Shown here piece by piece: positions 45,577-54,294 of a stretch of 64,000 nucleotides of DNA. The stretch spans positions 310,001-374,000 of the forward strand of contig NZ_JAJMOY010000004.1 of NCBI RefSeq assembly GCF_020991415.1. The letters are read 5' to 3'. Under the pieces are notes generated by a model. The model was not told the origin of the DNA. It did not search any database and worked only from the letters and a program-made list of their open reading frames with translations. Made by a program: the position numbers and the translations under genes. The stretch comes from Flavobacterium sp. ENC. Lineage in GTDB: Bacteria; Bacteroidota; Bacteroidia; Flavobacteriales; Flavobacteriaceae. The stretch's first letter is position 1; the number at the start of each line of letters is the position of its first letter.

Positions 45577-47037
45577 ATGAGTCAGGAAATAAGAAATCTG
45601 GAACCTAAAGCGCTATGGAATAAATTCGCCGATCTGAATGCCGTTCCGCGTCCGTCAAAGAAAGAAGAACGAGTAATCGAGTTCATGAAGAACTTTGGAA
45701 ACAGCTTAGGTTTAGAAACTTTTGAAGACGAAATCCGAAATGTAATTATAAGAAAACCGGCAACTCCGGGAATGGAAAACCGTAAAGCGATTGTCATGCA
45801 GGGACACCTGGATATGGTGCACCAAAAAAACGCTGATACTGTTTTTGATTTCGATACGCAGGGAATTGATATGTATGTGGATGGGGACTGGGTTCGTGCG
45901 CGAGGTACTACACTTGGTGCCGACAATGGTTTAGGGGTTGCTACTATAATGGCTATTCTGGAAAGCAAAGATATTCCGCATCCTGCTATTGAAGCTTTGT
46001 TTACCATAGATGAAGAAACCGGAATGACAGGAGCTTTAAATTTAAAAGGCGGAATTCTTCAGGGGCAAATTTTGCTGAATCTGGATACAGAAGAAGATGA
46101 TGAAATTGATATTGGCTGTGCGGGAGGAATTGATGTGACGGCTACAAGAACGTATCATGAAGAAGAAGTTCCGGAAGGCTCTGTTGGGCATATTATTACC
46201 GTAAAAGGGCTAAATGGAGGTCATTCGGGGATGGATATCAATAAAGGTCTGGGGAATGCCAATAAAATTATGAACCGTTTGTTGTTTGATGCTTTTGAAA
46301 ACTTCGGTTTGCAGGTAGTGGAGATCAACGGTGGAAGTTTAAGAAATGCAATTCCAAGGGAAAGTGTAGCAAAAGTGATTATTTCTGAAATGTTTGATGA
46401 AGCTTATATTTTTGATATGCAGGAAATCATCAACGATATCAAAGCGGAATATAAAACAACAGAACCAAATCTTTCTATCGAAATCGTCAAATGCGATTTA
46501 CCGGAGAAAGTAATGGATTTAGGTGTTCAGGAAGGGATTATCAGAGCAATTTACGCAGCACACAACGGTGTTTACAGAATGAGTGCCGATATGGACGATT
46601 TAGTTGAAACTTCAAACAATATTGCACGTGTTATCGTGAAAGAGGGTGAAATTTTAATTGGATGCCTGACGCGTTCTTCTGTAGAAACTTCAAAATTTGA
46701 TTTGGCAAACGCATTGCGTTCCGCTTTTGAATTAGTGGGATGTGAAGTGGAACTTTCAGGTTCCTACCCGGGATGGACGCCAAATGTAAATTCTGAAATT
46801 TTAGAAGTCTTAAAGGAAATTTACGAAAAACAAAACAACGAAAAACCAAAAGTAGTGGCTTGTCACGCTGGTTTGGAATGTGGAATCCTGGGAACAAATT
46901 ATCCGGAGATGGATATGATTTCTTTTGGTCCGACCATTCACGGAGCACACTCTCCTGATGAAAGAGCAAGTATTTCATCAGCGCAGAAATACTGGAAATT
47001 TGTACTGGAAATTCTTTCGAATATTCCGGTGAAATAA
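45577..47037 (+). CDS. pepD: aminoacyl-histidine dipeptidase (PepD, M20 family)
   Basis: The 486-residue M20 zinc peptidase cuts Xaa-His and other dipeptides. Metal and catalytic residues show in MQGHLDMVH, TTLGADNGLGVA, IDEETGMTGA, LNLDTEEDDEI and FGPTIHGAHSPDER near the end. The ATG at 45577 (MSQEIRNLEPKALW) gives the usual N-terminus; an upstream ATG at 45553 lies close to the promoter and is less likely. The protein is cytoplasmic and apparently complete. Confidence 0.94.
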   Translation: MSQEIRNLEPKALWNKFADLNAVPRPSKKEERVIEFMKNFGNSLGLETFEDEIRNVIIRKPATPGMENRKAIVMQGHLDMVHQKNADTVFDFDTQGIDMYVDGDWVRARGTTLGADNGLGVATIMAILESKDIPHPAIEALFTIDEETGMTGALNLKGGILQGQILLNLDTEEDDEIDIGCAGGIDVTATRTYHEEEVPEGSVGHIITVKGLNGGHSGMDINKGLGNANKIMNRLLFDAFENFGLQVVEINGGSLRNAIPRESVAKVIISEMFDEAYIFDMQEIINDIKAEYKTTEPNLSIEIVKCDLPEKVMDLGVQEGIIRAIYAAHNGVYRMSADMDDLVETSNNIARVIVKEGEILIGCLTRSSVETSKFDLANALRSAFELVGCEVELSGSYPGWTPNVNSEILEVLKEIYEKQNNEKPKVVACHAGLECGILGTNYPEMDMISFGPTIHGAHSPDERASISSAQKYWKFVLEILSNIPVK

Positions 47038-47040
47038 TAT

Positions 47041-47103
47041 AGTCTCAGTTTGCAGTCGCAGTTTTCAGTTGTTTGCAACGAAAACTGTGACTGCGACTGA
47101 ATA
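47041..47103. repeat. CAGTCTCAGT/CAGTCGCAGT repeat with inverted arm
   Basis: The left arm CAGTTTGCAGTCGCAGTTTT and the right arm AACTGTGACTGCGACTGAAT are inverted around GCAACG. It starts three bases after the pepD stop and ends six bases before the stop of the small minus-strand gene at 47109, so it could act as a bidirectional terminator. Confidence 0.75.
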
Positions 47104-47108
47104 CTAAA

Positions 47109-47219
47109 TTAATCTCTTTTAGGAGAATTTTTCTTCTCTCTCTTTTCTTCTTTTTTTTCTTTTGCAGTTTTAAGAGGTTCTTTCTTAACTGTCTTTTTTG
47201 CGTCCTGACTCTTTGCCAT
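47109..47219 (-). CDS. tiny Lys/Glu-rich protein
   Basis: A 36-residue ORF begins MAKSQDAKKTVKKEPLKTAK and ends KKNSPKRD. Half of its residues are Lys or Glu, with none aromatic and no membrane segment, so it is probably unstructured or helical. Start ATG and stop TAA are clear. Small Lys-rich proteins of this look are frequent in Flavobacteriia genomes. I judge it a probable real gene, since it fits exactly in the 250-base spacer and lies between a repeat and the cupin gene. Function is unknown. Confidence 0.5.
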   Translation of the reverse strand: MAKSQDAKKTVKKEPLKTAKEKKEEKREKKNSPKRD

Positions 47220-47291
47220 ATCTTTTAATATTAATTGTTTTTATTGTATATAGAGTAAATGTACACACAATATTTTAATTTGCTTCGAATA

Positions 47292-47630
47292 TTATTTCAG
47301 AAAATCTCCATCAATTATTAATAACTCAACTCCGTTGGCAGTTATAGAGCGATGTGAACTTACATCATCAGAAACGATATAGCTCATTCCTTTGGTGAGT
47401 TTGAATTGCTGGCCATTCTCTAATTCGCTAATGAATTCCCCTTCAAGACAATGCACGATATGTCCTTTCTGGCACCAGTGATCGGCAATATAATTTTCAG
47501 AATAAGTGACTTTTCTAATTCGTAAGCCTCCGGATTGTATCGTCTGCCAAAATGCTTTTCCGGTTTCCCCTTTATGTTCTGTTTTTGCAACCTGACTCCA
47601 GTCAATTGTTTGAAAAAGTATTGCATTCAT
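47292..47630 (-). CDS. DHCW-motif-type cupin protein
   Basis: The 112-residue single-domain cupin has YIADHWCQKGHIVHCLEG near residue 48, followed by a second cupin strand set around GMSYIVSDDVSSHRS. The His and Glu residues could bind a metal. The function is unknown; small cupins of this kind often bind sugars or metals. It is transcribed alone. Confidence 0.83.
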   Translation of the reverse strand: MNAILFQTIDWSQVAKTEHKGETGKAFWQTIQSGGLRIRKVTYSENYIADHWCQKGHIVHCLEGEFISELENGQQFKLTKGMSYIVSDDVSSHRSITANGVELLIIDGDFLK

Positions 47631-47664
47631 ATTTTTTATTTTGAGTTACTTATCAAGGGGATTT

Positions 47665-47699
47665 AAAATAAAAAATCCCCAATTAGAGAATTGAGGATT
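47665..47699 (-). terminator. terminator of the carboxypeptidase-regulatory-domain gene
   Basis: On the minus strand AATCCTCAATT pairs with AATTGGGGATT (one G-T pair) around CTCT and is followed by T-rich sequence. It lies 19 bases after the stop of the gene at 47718. Confidence 0.85.
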
Positions 47700-47717
47700 G
47701 ATTTCTAGGGAAATATA

Positions 47718-48491
47718 TTAATTTCGTTTTAATACTTTATATTGTTCGTAGCATCCGCTTATGGCATCCATAATCTGGAGGTCGTTGGCAGTTTGGATAA
47801 AAGCATCCGAATAGTTACAGCGGTGCATAATTTCAGGGATTTCATCTTTACTGATGCCTAATAATACAGCAACCGTTTCACGATCGTATTTGGATTCTAA
47901 AAGATTTCGAACGGTATCGTCTTTCTTCATTTCCTTGAGCTTCTTGAGTTCTTTTCCGTTTTTTCCAAAGAAATTATAAAGCATATCCGCCGGATTGAAT
48001 ATGGAACCCAGTACTTTTCCAAAAGCATTTGGAGAATATTCTCCTGCTTCATACCCTTGCGTAAGGCCGGAAATACTATAACGATAGTTTTCTCTCGTTG
48101 GAATTAATTTGGAATCTACTTCAAGATAACCGGTCAGGTTAAAAGGAGCAATCACCACTTCTTCCAGTGCAATTGCTTTTTCAGTAAGCTGAATTCGGGT
48201 CACTTTGTTTTTGATCCAGTCATTGGTAACCCTGATTCTAAGAGACTGAAATCCCAAAATGGAGAAGTGTAACGTATCATTTACCTGTACATCGATTTCA
48301 AAATATCCTTTTTCATCAGATTTCGCGCCCCGTACTTTATTGGTATTGATAACATTTACACCCGAAAGCGGCTGTTTGCTGTTGTCATTAATAATATAGC
48401 CCGAAACTCTTTGCGGAATTGCAGACGGAGTGTCCTGTGCAAAACCAATGGTAGATAATAATGTAAAAAAGAAAACTGCGAAATATTTCAT
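47718..48491 (-). CDS. secreted protein with carboxypeptidase regulatory-like domain
   Basis: The 257-residue protein has a signal peptide (1-19, ending GFAQ). Residues 28-105 form a CarboxypepD_reg-like beta sandwich (VSGYIINDNSKQPLSGVNV, GAKSDEKGYFEI). This is the plug-like domain that Bacteroidota put in front of many envelope proteins. The rest is helical and unfamiliar, with LLGISKDEIPEIMHRCNY near residue 215. No TonB barrel follows, so the domain stands largely alone. Confidence 0.83.
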   Translation of the reverse strand: MKYFAVFFFTLLSTIGFAQDTPSAIPQRVSGYIINDNSKQPLSGVNVINTNKVRGAKSDEKGYFEIDVQVNDTLHFSILGFQSLRIRVTNDWIKNKVTRIQLTEKAIALEEVVIAPFNLTGYLEVDSKLIPTRENYRYSISGLTQGYEAGEYSPNAFGKVLGSIFNPADMLYNFFGKNGKELKKLKEMKKDDTVRNLLESKYDRETVAVLLGISKDEIPEIMHRCNYSDAFIQTANDLQIMDAISGCYEQYKVLKRN

Positions 48492-48671
48492 ATCCTGATT
48501 TAAAGCACTAAAAGTAGTAAATCAGGATTAAATATTTCGCAGTCTCCGAATATAATTATCAGAAAATTAACAAAGCATGAAGTGTTACTTTTGGTATTTA
48601 ACTAAAATGGGATAGTAGAGATTTAAATTAAATTATTTTAAAGTAAAAAAAACAATTCAGGTATTCGAAGT

Positions 48672-48716
48672 ATAAAAAAAAATCCCAAATTCCAGGTATA
48701 TCTGGAATTTGGGATT
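48672..48716 (-). terminator. terminator of the DEAD-box helicase gene
   Basis: A 15-base stem AATCCCAAATTCCAG (48681-48695) pairs with 48702-48716, with the T run on the minus strand (48674-48680 as A). It lies about 24 bases after the helicase stop. Confidence 0.9.
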
Positions 48717-48739
48717 TTGTATGTAAGCGAATTGACGTA

Positions 48740-50659
48740 TTAGTCTCTTCTTGGTCTTCTTGGTCTTGGTGCATCACCAAAGCTTTCAGAACGTCTTGGA
48801 GCTCTTTCAGAACCACCTTCACTTCTTGGAGCCGAGCTTCTGAAACCACCTTCTCTTTTTGGAGCAGATGAATTTCTGTCACTTCTGAAACCGCCTTCTC
48901 TTGGAGCAGCATTTCTGTCGCTTCTGAAACCACCGCCACCAGAACCTTCACGTCTTGGAGCAAAACTTCCTTCACGTCTTGGAGCAGAACTACGTCCACC
49001 GCCTCCGCCGCTGCGTCCGTTGTGGTCACGTCTTCCGCCACCATCATTTTTAGAAATTTCAACATTAATACGACGTCCTTCTAATTGTACGTTGTTTAAT
49101 ACTTCCATTACTTTTTCAGTGTGTTCAGGATCAGTGTTAAAGAAAGAGAATCCTTCTTTTACATCTACTTTGAAAACGTCATCACGACCTAAGTCTAATG
49201 TTTCTTTCAAATAATCTTTAAGCGACATCCAGTCGAAGTTGTCTCTTGAACCAATGTTTACAAAATAACGAACTGCTCCGTTATTATTGAATTCTCTTGG
49301 TTCAGCAGAATCGCTTCTTTCGCGTCTTTCTCCTGATTGAGATGAAATATCTCTGTTCTTTTTGTAGTAAGCAATAAAACGGTTAAATTCTACAGATACC
49401 ATTTTCTTGATTAGTTCTTCTTTCGATAAACCTTCAAGAACGTTATTGATTGCTGGAAGATAGTTGTCAATTTCGTGATCTACTTCAGTATCTTTAATTT
49501 TGGTAGCTAAGTGCAGCAATTGAATTTCGCAGATTTCGATTCCTGATGGAATTGTTTTTTCTTCGAATTTTTGTTTGATGATTCTTTCGATAGAAGAAAT
49601 TTTACGCAACTCACTTTTCGTAACGATTACGATAGAAGTTCCTAATTTTCCGGCTCTACCTGTACGTCCTGAACGGTGATTGTAGGTTTCAATTTCGTCA
49701 GGTAACTGGTAATTTACTACGTGCGTAATATTATCAACGTCAATACCACGTGCAGCAACGTCAGTTGCAACAAGCATCTGAATTTGTCTTCCACGGAAAG
49801 ATTTCATAACACCATCACGTTGTGCCTGAGATAAATCTCCGTGCAAAGCAGCAGCGCTGTATCCATCTTCAATTAATTTTTCAGCTACAGCCTGTGTGTC
49901 TCTTTTAGTACGACAGAAAACCACAGAGAAAATATCAGGGTTAGCATCGGCTAAACGTTTAAGGGCTTCGTAACGGTCACGTGCATTTACTAAGTAAAAT
50001 TCGTGAGAAACTGTTGCAGAACCTGAGTTCTTAGCTCCAACAGTAATTTCAACCGGGTCGCTCATAAATTGTTTTGCAATTCTGGCAACCTCTTGTGGCA
50101 TAGTTGCAGAGAACAACCATGTACTTTTTTCGTCCGGAGTATCAGATAAAATAGATACGATATCCTCATAGAATCCCATGTTCAGCATTTCGTCAGCCTC
50201 ATCCAAAATACAGTAATCTATATTTTTAATGTTAACCAATCCTCTGTTGATCATGTCCTGCATTCTCCCCGGAGTAGCTACAATAATTTGTGCTCCTCTC
50301 TTAATGTCCCTAGCTTGCTCTGTAATACTAGCCCCGCCGTAAACTGCTACCACATTAATACCTTTCTCGTATTTTGAGTAGTTTTTAAGTTCGTTGGTAA
50401 TCTGTAAACAAAGTTCTCGTGTTGGCGATAAAACTAATGCTTGTGTATTCCTGTTGTCAGCATCAATTTTTTGAATTAGCGGAAAACCGAAAGCTGCCGT
50501 TTTCCCTGTCCCTGTCTGAGCCAACGCAACCATATCTGTGTCTTTTTCCAATAATAGGGGAATCGCCTTTTCCTGTACCTCTGACGGATTTTCAAATCCT
50601 AGATCTAAAATCGCCTTCAGTAACGATTCATTCAATCCTAATTGTTCAAATTTATTCAT
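48740..50659 (-). CDS. DEAD-box RNA helicase with DbpA-like RNA-binding domain and RGG-like tail
   Basis: The 638-residue protein is counted from ATG 50659 (MNKFEQLGLNESLLKAIL, the Q-motif region); a start 24 bases upstream is less likely. Core motifs in order are AQTGTGKTAAF, PTRELCLQI, DEADEML, SATMP, HGDLSQAQRD and HRSGRTGRAG. At about 455-530 a DbpA-type RNA-binding domain follows (YFVNIGSRDNFDWMSLKDYL). The final 90 residues are an Arg/Gly/Ser-rich tail with imperfect repeats (PRREGSFAPRREGS, GGFRSDRN). It probably unwinds structured RNA in cold or ribosome assembly, like DeaD/CsdA. Confidence 0.95.
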   Translation of the reverse strand: MNKFEQLGLNESLLKAILDLGFENPSEVQEKAIPLLLEKDTDMVALAQTGTGKTAAFGFPLIQKIDADNRNTQALVLSPTRELCLQITNELKNYSKYEKGINVVAVYGGASITEQARDIKRGAQIIVATPGRMQDMINRGLVNIKNIDYCILDEADEMLNMGFYEDIVSILSDTPDEKSTWLFSATMPQEVARIAKQFMSDPVEITVGAKNSGSATVSHEFYLVNARDRYEALKRLADANPDIFSVVFCRTKRDTQAVAEKLIEDGYSAAALHGDLSQAQRDGVMKSFRGRQIQMLVATDVAARGIDVDNITHVVNYQLPDEIETYNHRSGRTGRAGKLGTSIVIVTKSELRKISSIERIIKQKFEEKTIPSGIEICEIQLLHLATKIKDTEVDHEIDNYLPAINNVLEGLSKEELIKKMVSVEFNRFIAYYKKNRDISSQSGERRERSDSAEPREFNNNGAVRYFVNIGSRDNFDWMSLKDYLKETLDLGRDDVFKVDVKEGFSFFNTDPEHTEKVMEVLNNVQLEGRRINVEISKNDGGGRRDHNGRSGGGGGRSSAPRREGSFAPRREGSGGGGFRSDRNAAPREGGFRSDRNSSAPKREGGFRSSAPRSEGGSERAPRRSESFGDAPRPRRPRRD

Positions 50660-50680
50660 ATGTATTTTTAAAATAGGGTG

Positions 50681-50688
50681 CAAAATTA
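50681..50688 (-). promoter_or_regulatory. -7 box TAATTTTG before the helicase gene
   Basis: On the minus strand the box reads TAATTTTG and lies 21 bases before the helicase ATG at 50659, leaving a short leader. The 200-base spacer upstream is AT-rich without other signals that I can name. Confidence 0.5.
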
Positions 50689-50863
50689 CTGTTAATTATT
50701 CAGATAAACTAATGCAATTTTAAGATTTATGTATTTGTTATGATTTGATTATCAAAAAGTTATCTTTATCGTGAAATGATTTTGATAAGAAAATGCAGAA
50801 AAATCAAAAAAAATACGTCGTGAAATCTAAAAATTAGCGTTTAAAATGTTGTATTTAAAACAA

Positions 50864-51442
50864 TTATTTTGTGGGGTTCAGGAAATCAATCAGTTGCTGA
50901 GTTGCTTTTGCACGATGACTGATTTTATTTTTAATTTCAGACGACAATTCGGCAAAAGTTTCCGTATAACTTTCAGGCTGAAAAATAGGGTCGTATCCAA
51001 AACCGTGATTTCCCGTTTTATGCAAAGTAATGTTTCCTTTGGCAATTCCGGTAAAAAGATGCTGTCCTCCATTTAAATTTAGGGCAATAACGGTCTTGAA
51101 CTGGGCGCTGCGATCGGATTGGTCTGATAAAGCGTCTAAAAGTTTGTTCATGTTATCGTTCGCATCGCGCTGTTCTCCTGCATAGCGTGCTGAATATACG
51201 CCCGGTTCACCATTTAAAGCAGCAACTTCAAGTCCGGTATCATCGGCAAAACAATCGTAACCGTATTTTTGAGTCACATAATCAGCCTTCAGGATTGCAT
51301 TTTCTTCAATAGTCGCGGCAGTTTCCGGAATATCTTCAAAACAGCCAATTTCTTCAAGGCTTAAAATTTTTATGGTTTCAGGAAGTATGCTTTGTATTTC
51401 CTTAATTTTGTTTTTATTGTTTGATGCGAAAACCAGATTCAT
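50864..51442 (-). CDS. rdgB: non-canonical purine NTP pyrophosphatase RdgB/HAM1
   Basis: The 192-residue enzyme hydrolyses dITP, XTP and related nucleotides. The N-terminus MNLVFASNNKNKIKEIQSIL is the phosphate-binding motif, and FADDTGLEVAALNGEPG near 68 and GNHGFGYDPIFQPE near 145 are family marks. Its start lies 29 bases inside the DUF2809 gene upstream, so both are translated from one transcript. Confidence 0.95.
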   Translation of the reverse strand: MNLVFASNNKNKIKEIQSILPETIKILSLEEIGCFEDIPETAATIEENAILKADYVTQKYGYDCFADDTGLEVAALNGEPGVYSARYAGEQRDANDNMNKLLDALSDQSDRSAQFKTVIALNLNGGQHLFTGIAKGNITLHKTGNHGFGYDPIFQPESYTETFAELSSEIKNKISHRAKATQQLIDFLNPTK

Positions 51443-51818
51443 AATTATAATATTTTAAGATAATTTTTTCGATTATAAAGGCAATGGCAACTCCACAGGT
51501 GTAAGCAAGAATATCGCTCCATAAAAATCCCTGCCCCAGTACATATTTTCCAAAAAGTGTTTTCCGGACTGCAATAATCCGGCTGTCCTGACAGAGCTGA
51601 AAGAATTCAATACTATAACAGATTACCAAAGAAATAAGTATAATCTGAAGTGTTTTTTTGTTGATGAATAGTATTCGCACCAGTACATAGATCATTACCG
51701 CATAAAGTAAATCTCCAATACATAACGGAATAAAGGCAATCTTCCTGGAAAGAATTCCGAGACCGATTACTAAAAAAAATGCTAGACCGTAATAAATTCT
51801 TGGTTTTTTCAAGTGCAC
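51414..51818 (-). CDS. DUF2809 family membrane protein
   Basis: The 134-residue protein has four transmembrane helices and a GTG start at 51818 (MHLKKPRIYYG). Conserved DUF2809 marks are GLGILSRKIAFIPLCIGDLL and IEFFQLCQDSRI, followed by GQGFLWSDILAYTCG. The family resembles VanZ-like proteins, but its function is unknown. The 29-base overlap with rdgB indicates coupled translation. Confidence 0.85.
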   Translation of the reverse strand: MHLKKPRIYYGLAFFLVIGLGILSRKIAFIPLCIGDLLYAVMIYVLVRILFINKKTLQIILISLVICYSIEFFQLCQDSRIIAVRKTLFGKYVLGQGFLWSDILAYTCGVAIAFIIEKIILKYYNYESGFRIKQ

Positions 51819-51958
51819 GATTGAATGGAGTTTTGTTGTGTTCCGTTAAGCAAAGATATAAAAAGGGTAGAAAATAGTACAGATATGGTCCTTGCAACAG
51901 ATAAATATGCTTCAGTTGTTTTCTAATTTTATAAATTTAGCTTTCAAAAACCACTACT

Positions 51959-53155
51959 ATGAATCTCAACCTTAAATTTGTTTCTCTACTTTCATTACTT
52001 CTGATTTGTGTGTCAATAGGTTATGCACAGCAAAAAAAGGAAACCAAATCATTTGATATAAAAAAGCAGTTGGAGTATTGTGCAGGGCAGGCTTCAAAAA
52101 CATTAGAAATGATTCCGGATAACGGAACCTCCCCGAGAAGTATTCCGACAGGAAGCAAAGAATGGAAATTGGTGGACTATAAAGACTGGACAAGCGGTTT
52201 CTGGCCAGGGGAATTGTGGTATTTATATGAAGCTACAGGAGATAAAAAATGGGAAATGCAAGCCGATAAATTTAGTCGTTTTCTGATTCCTTTATCCGTA
52301 AGCAAAGCAAATGACCATGATTTAGGTTTCCAGGTTTTCAATAGTTTCGGAAACGGTTACCGCCTGACTAAAAATGCAGCATACAAAGAAATCATCCTTA
52401 AAACGGCCGATACCCTGGCACCCCTTTTCAATCCGAAAGTGGGAACCATTCTTTCATGGCCGCATAATAAATACGGTGGGCATAATACGATTATCGATAA
52501 TATGATGAATCTGGAATTGCTTTTTTGGGCCTCTAAAAATGGCGGCAGTAAAAAATTATACAACATTGCGGTAAAACATGCCGAAACGACAATGAAGAAC
52601 CATTTCAGACCGGATCATACCTCGTATCATGTTTTGGTTTATGATTATGAAACCGGCAAAAAAATAAAAGGAATGACGGCACAGGGCTTCAGTGATGATA
52701 GTATGTGGGCCAGAGGCCAGGCGTGGGCGATTTATGGATTTACGATGGTGTACCGGGAAACCAAAGACCCGAAATTTCTGGAATTTGCCCATAAACTGGC
52801 GCGCGTCTATTTAGATAAACTGACGACGGAAGATTTAATTCCATATTGGGATTTTAACGCTTCCGGAATTCCAAATGAACCCAAAGATGCTTCGGCAGCG
52901 GCTATTGTATCTTCTGCGCTTATTGAATTGAGTTCGTACACTAAAGATAAAACGCTTAAAAAGGAATACGAAACGAAGTCAAGAAAAATGATTATTTCAC
53001 TTTCAGAGCATTATCAGAGTCAGGAAGTGAATTCGGCTTTTTTATTGCATTCAACTGGTCATAAACCGGCCGGAAGTGAAATTGACTGTTCCATTAATTA
53101 TGCCGACTATTATTATCTGGAAGCGCTTTTAAGACTTCAAAAACAAAAAAACTAA
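51959..53155 (+). CDS. secreted GH88 unsaturated glucuronyl hydrolase
   Basis: The 398-residue protein has a signal peptide (1-23, ending GYAQ). The (alpha/alpha)6 barrel shows GH88 marks: DWTSGFWPGELWYLYEATGD, FQVFNSFGNGYRLT, DDSMWARGQAWAIYG with its Arg-Gly-Gln, and SAAAIVSSALIELS. GH88 enzymes remove unsaturated uronic acids released by polysaccharide lyases. No lyase gene lies within this window, so the polysaccharide is unknown. Confidence 0.92.
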   Translation: MNLNLKFVSLLSLLLICVSIGYAQQKKETKSFDIKKQLEYCAGQASKTLEMIPDNGTSPRSIPTGSKEWKLVDYKDWTSGFWPGELWYLYEATGDKKWEMQADKFSRFLIPLSVSKANDHDLGFQVFNSFGNGYRLTKNAAYKEIILKTADTLAPLFNPKVGTILSWPHNKYGGHNTIIDNMMNLELLFWASKNGGSKKLYNIAVKHAETTMKNHFRPDHTSYHVLVYDYETGKKIKGMTAQGFSDDSMWARGQAWAIYGFTMVYRETKDPKFLEFAHKLARVYLDKLTTEDLIPYWDFNASGIPNEPKDASAAAIVSSALIELSSYTKDKTLKKEYETKSRKMIISLSEHYQSQEVNSAFLLHSTGHKPAGSEIDCSINYADYYYLEALLRLQKQKN

Positions 53156-53174
53156 AAACTTTAAATTTTATATC

Positions 53175-53576
53175 ATGATTAAAAAAATAGTTCAGATTTT
53201 ATTAATTGTCATTATGGCAATAGTGATAATAAGTTGTAAAAACACCAAACAAAAACTTCAGGAATATGTGATAACTTACAATAGTACGGCGGCCAGTTTT
53301 AAAGCTGATGATGTGACGCTTACTACTGCCAGAGGCTATATTAATGATGATAAAATTGAATTGCGATTTGAGACTGGTTTAGAACAAAAAGAGGCTAATA
53401 AAGTAAAAGCAAGTACCGAGTTTCCCAAACTACTGAAGGAAATGATTCATAAAAACCAGATTCCCAAAGAACTCGTTGAAGAAGGTGTTCAGTTTGATGC
53501 TTATTTTTTGGCAAATGACAATACTGTTCTTGTGAAAGAAGTACTAAATAAGGAATCTATAGCAGAATTTTTGTAA
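53175..53576 (+). CDS. small lipoprotein, first of a tandem pair
   Basis: The 133-residue lipoprotein has the Cys at about 21 (IISCKN) and then KNTKQKLQEYVITYN. A helix/strand domain follows, with INDDKIELRFETGL, EFPKLLKEMIHKNQIPKEL and GVQFDAYFLANDNTV. The same three blocks occur in the gene at 53802, so they are paralogues. I do not recognise the family. It begins 19 bases after the GH88 stop. Confidence 0.78.
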   Translation: MIKKIVQILLIVIMAIVIISCKNTKQKLQEYVITYNSTAASFKADDVTLTTARGYINDDKIELRFETGLEQKEANKVKASTEFPKLLKEMIHKNQIPKELVEEGVQFDAYFLANDNTVLVKEVLNKESIAEFL

Positions 53577-53801
53577 AATTAAGATCTAAAAAAAAACTCA
53601 CGTTTGACTGATTGCGAATAGTTTTCTCTAAAGTACTAAGGAGAAAACTTCGGTTTGATTTTATTGTGTGTGTATTGTTTTATTTTGCATAATTAATTTG
53701 TAGTCAAATAATTACAGTTTTTATTTTTGCTTGATGAAGTTGTATTTGTTTAAAAAGTTCATTATGTTTGAGTTAAAAAATAACCTAAAACCTAAATATT
53801 T

Positions 53802-54236
53802 ATGAAAAAAATTACTCAAATCGCATTTGCTTTTATTCTCGTGCTGCTATTGGTAAGTTGTAAAAATACCAAGCAAAAAATTCAGGAGCATGTAAGTACT
53901 TATAATAATTCTTCATCAATCACAGGCCGCGGTATTACCGGTACAACGGCAAAAGCATTTCTAAATGACAATAAAATTGAAATTAGAATTGAAACCAATT
54001 TAGAAGAGAACGATACCAATAAACTGACATACAAGGAATCATTTCCTGATTTGCTGAAAGAAATGATTAAAAACGATCAGATTTCCAAGGCATTAATTGA
54101 TGAGGGAGTAAAGTTTGATGTTTATTTCTTAGCTTATAATAATGCTATTCTTGCTCAGCAGATAGTTGATAAAGAAGAATTGGCACTTTTAGAAAATGCA
54201 GGGGACTCTAAAGAAAAGGTAACTGCAAAATTGTAA
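53802..54236 (+). CDS. small lipoprotein, second of a tandem pair
   Basis: The 144-residue paralogue of the gene at 53175 has Cys at about 20 (LVSCKN) and the shared blocks KNTKQKIQEHVSTYN, LNDNKIEIRIETNLEE, SFPDLLKEMIKNDQISKAL and EGVKFDVYFLAYNN. The extra C-terminal residues are charged. A 225-base spacer separates the two copies and contains an AGTTTTCTC/GAGAAAACT hairpin (53620-53649). Confidence 0.78.
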   Translation: MKKITQIAFAFILVLLLVSCKNTKQKIQEHVSTYNNSSSITGRGITGTTAKAFLNDNKIEIRIETNLEENDTNKLTYKESFPDLLKEMIKNDQISKALIDEGVKFDVYFLAYNNAILAQQIVDKEELALLENAGDSKEKVTAKL

Positions 54237-54256
54237 TTTTTGAAGTTGAATTAGTT

Positions 54257-54293
54257 AAAAAGCCCCTTTGAATTAATCAAAGAGGCTTTTTTT
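54257..54293. terminator. bidirectional terminator
   Basis: AAAAAGCCCCTTTGA pairs with TCAAAGAGGCTTTTT across five bases with one mismatch. A runs and T runs lie on the two sides. It separates the second lipoprotein gene from the convergent glutamate-synthase-like gene. Confidence 0.85.
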
Positions 54294-54294
54294 G

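Noticed and set aside
48740..49050. Repeat-rich DNA that might be a CRISPR array
   Set aside because: The repeats are imperfect and encode the RGG-like tail in frame; there are no conserved repeats with unique spacers.
48628..49065. A 145-residue repetitive minus-strand ORF rich in Val, Glu and Asp
   Set aside because: It is the shifted frame of the Arg/Gly-rich tail of the DEAD-box helicase. Its repeats come from the tail's own codon repeats, and it runs through the helicase terminator.
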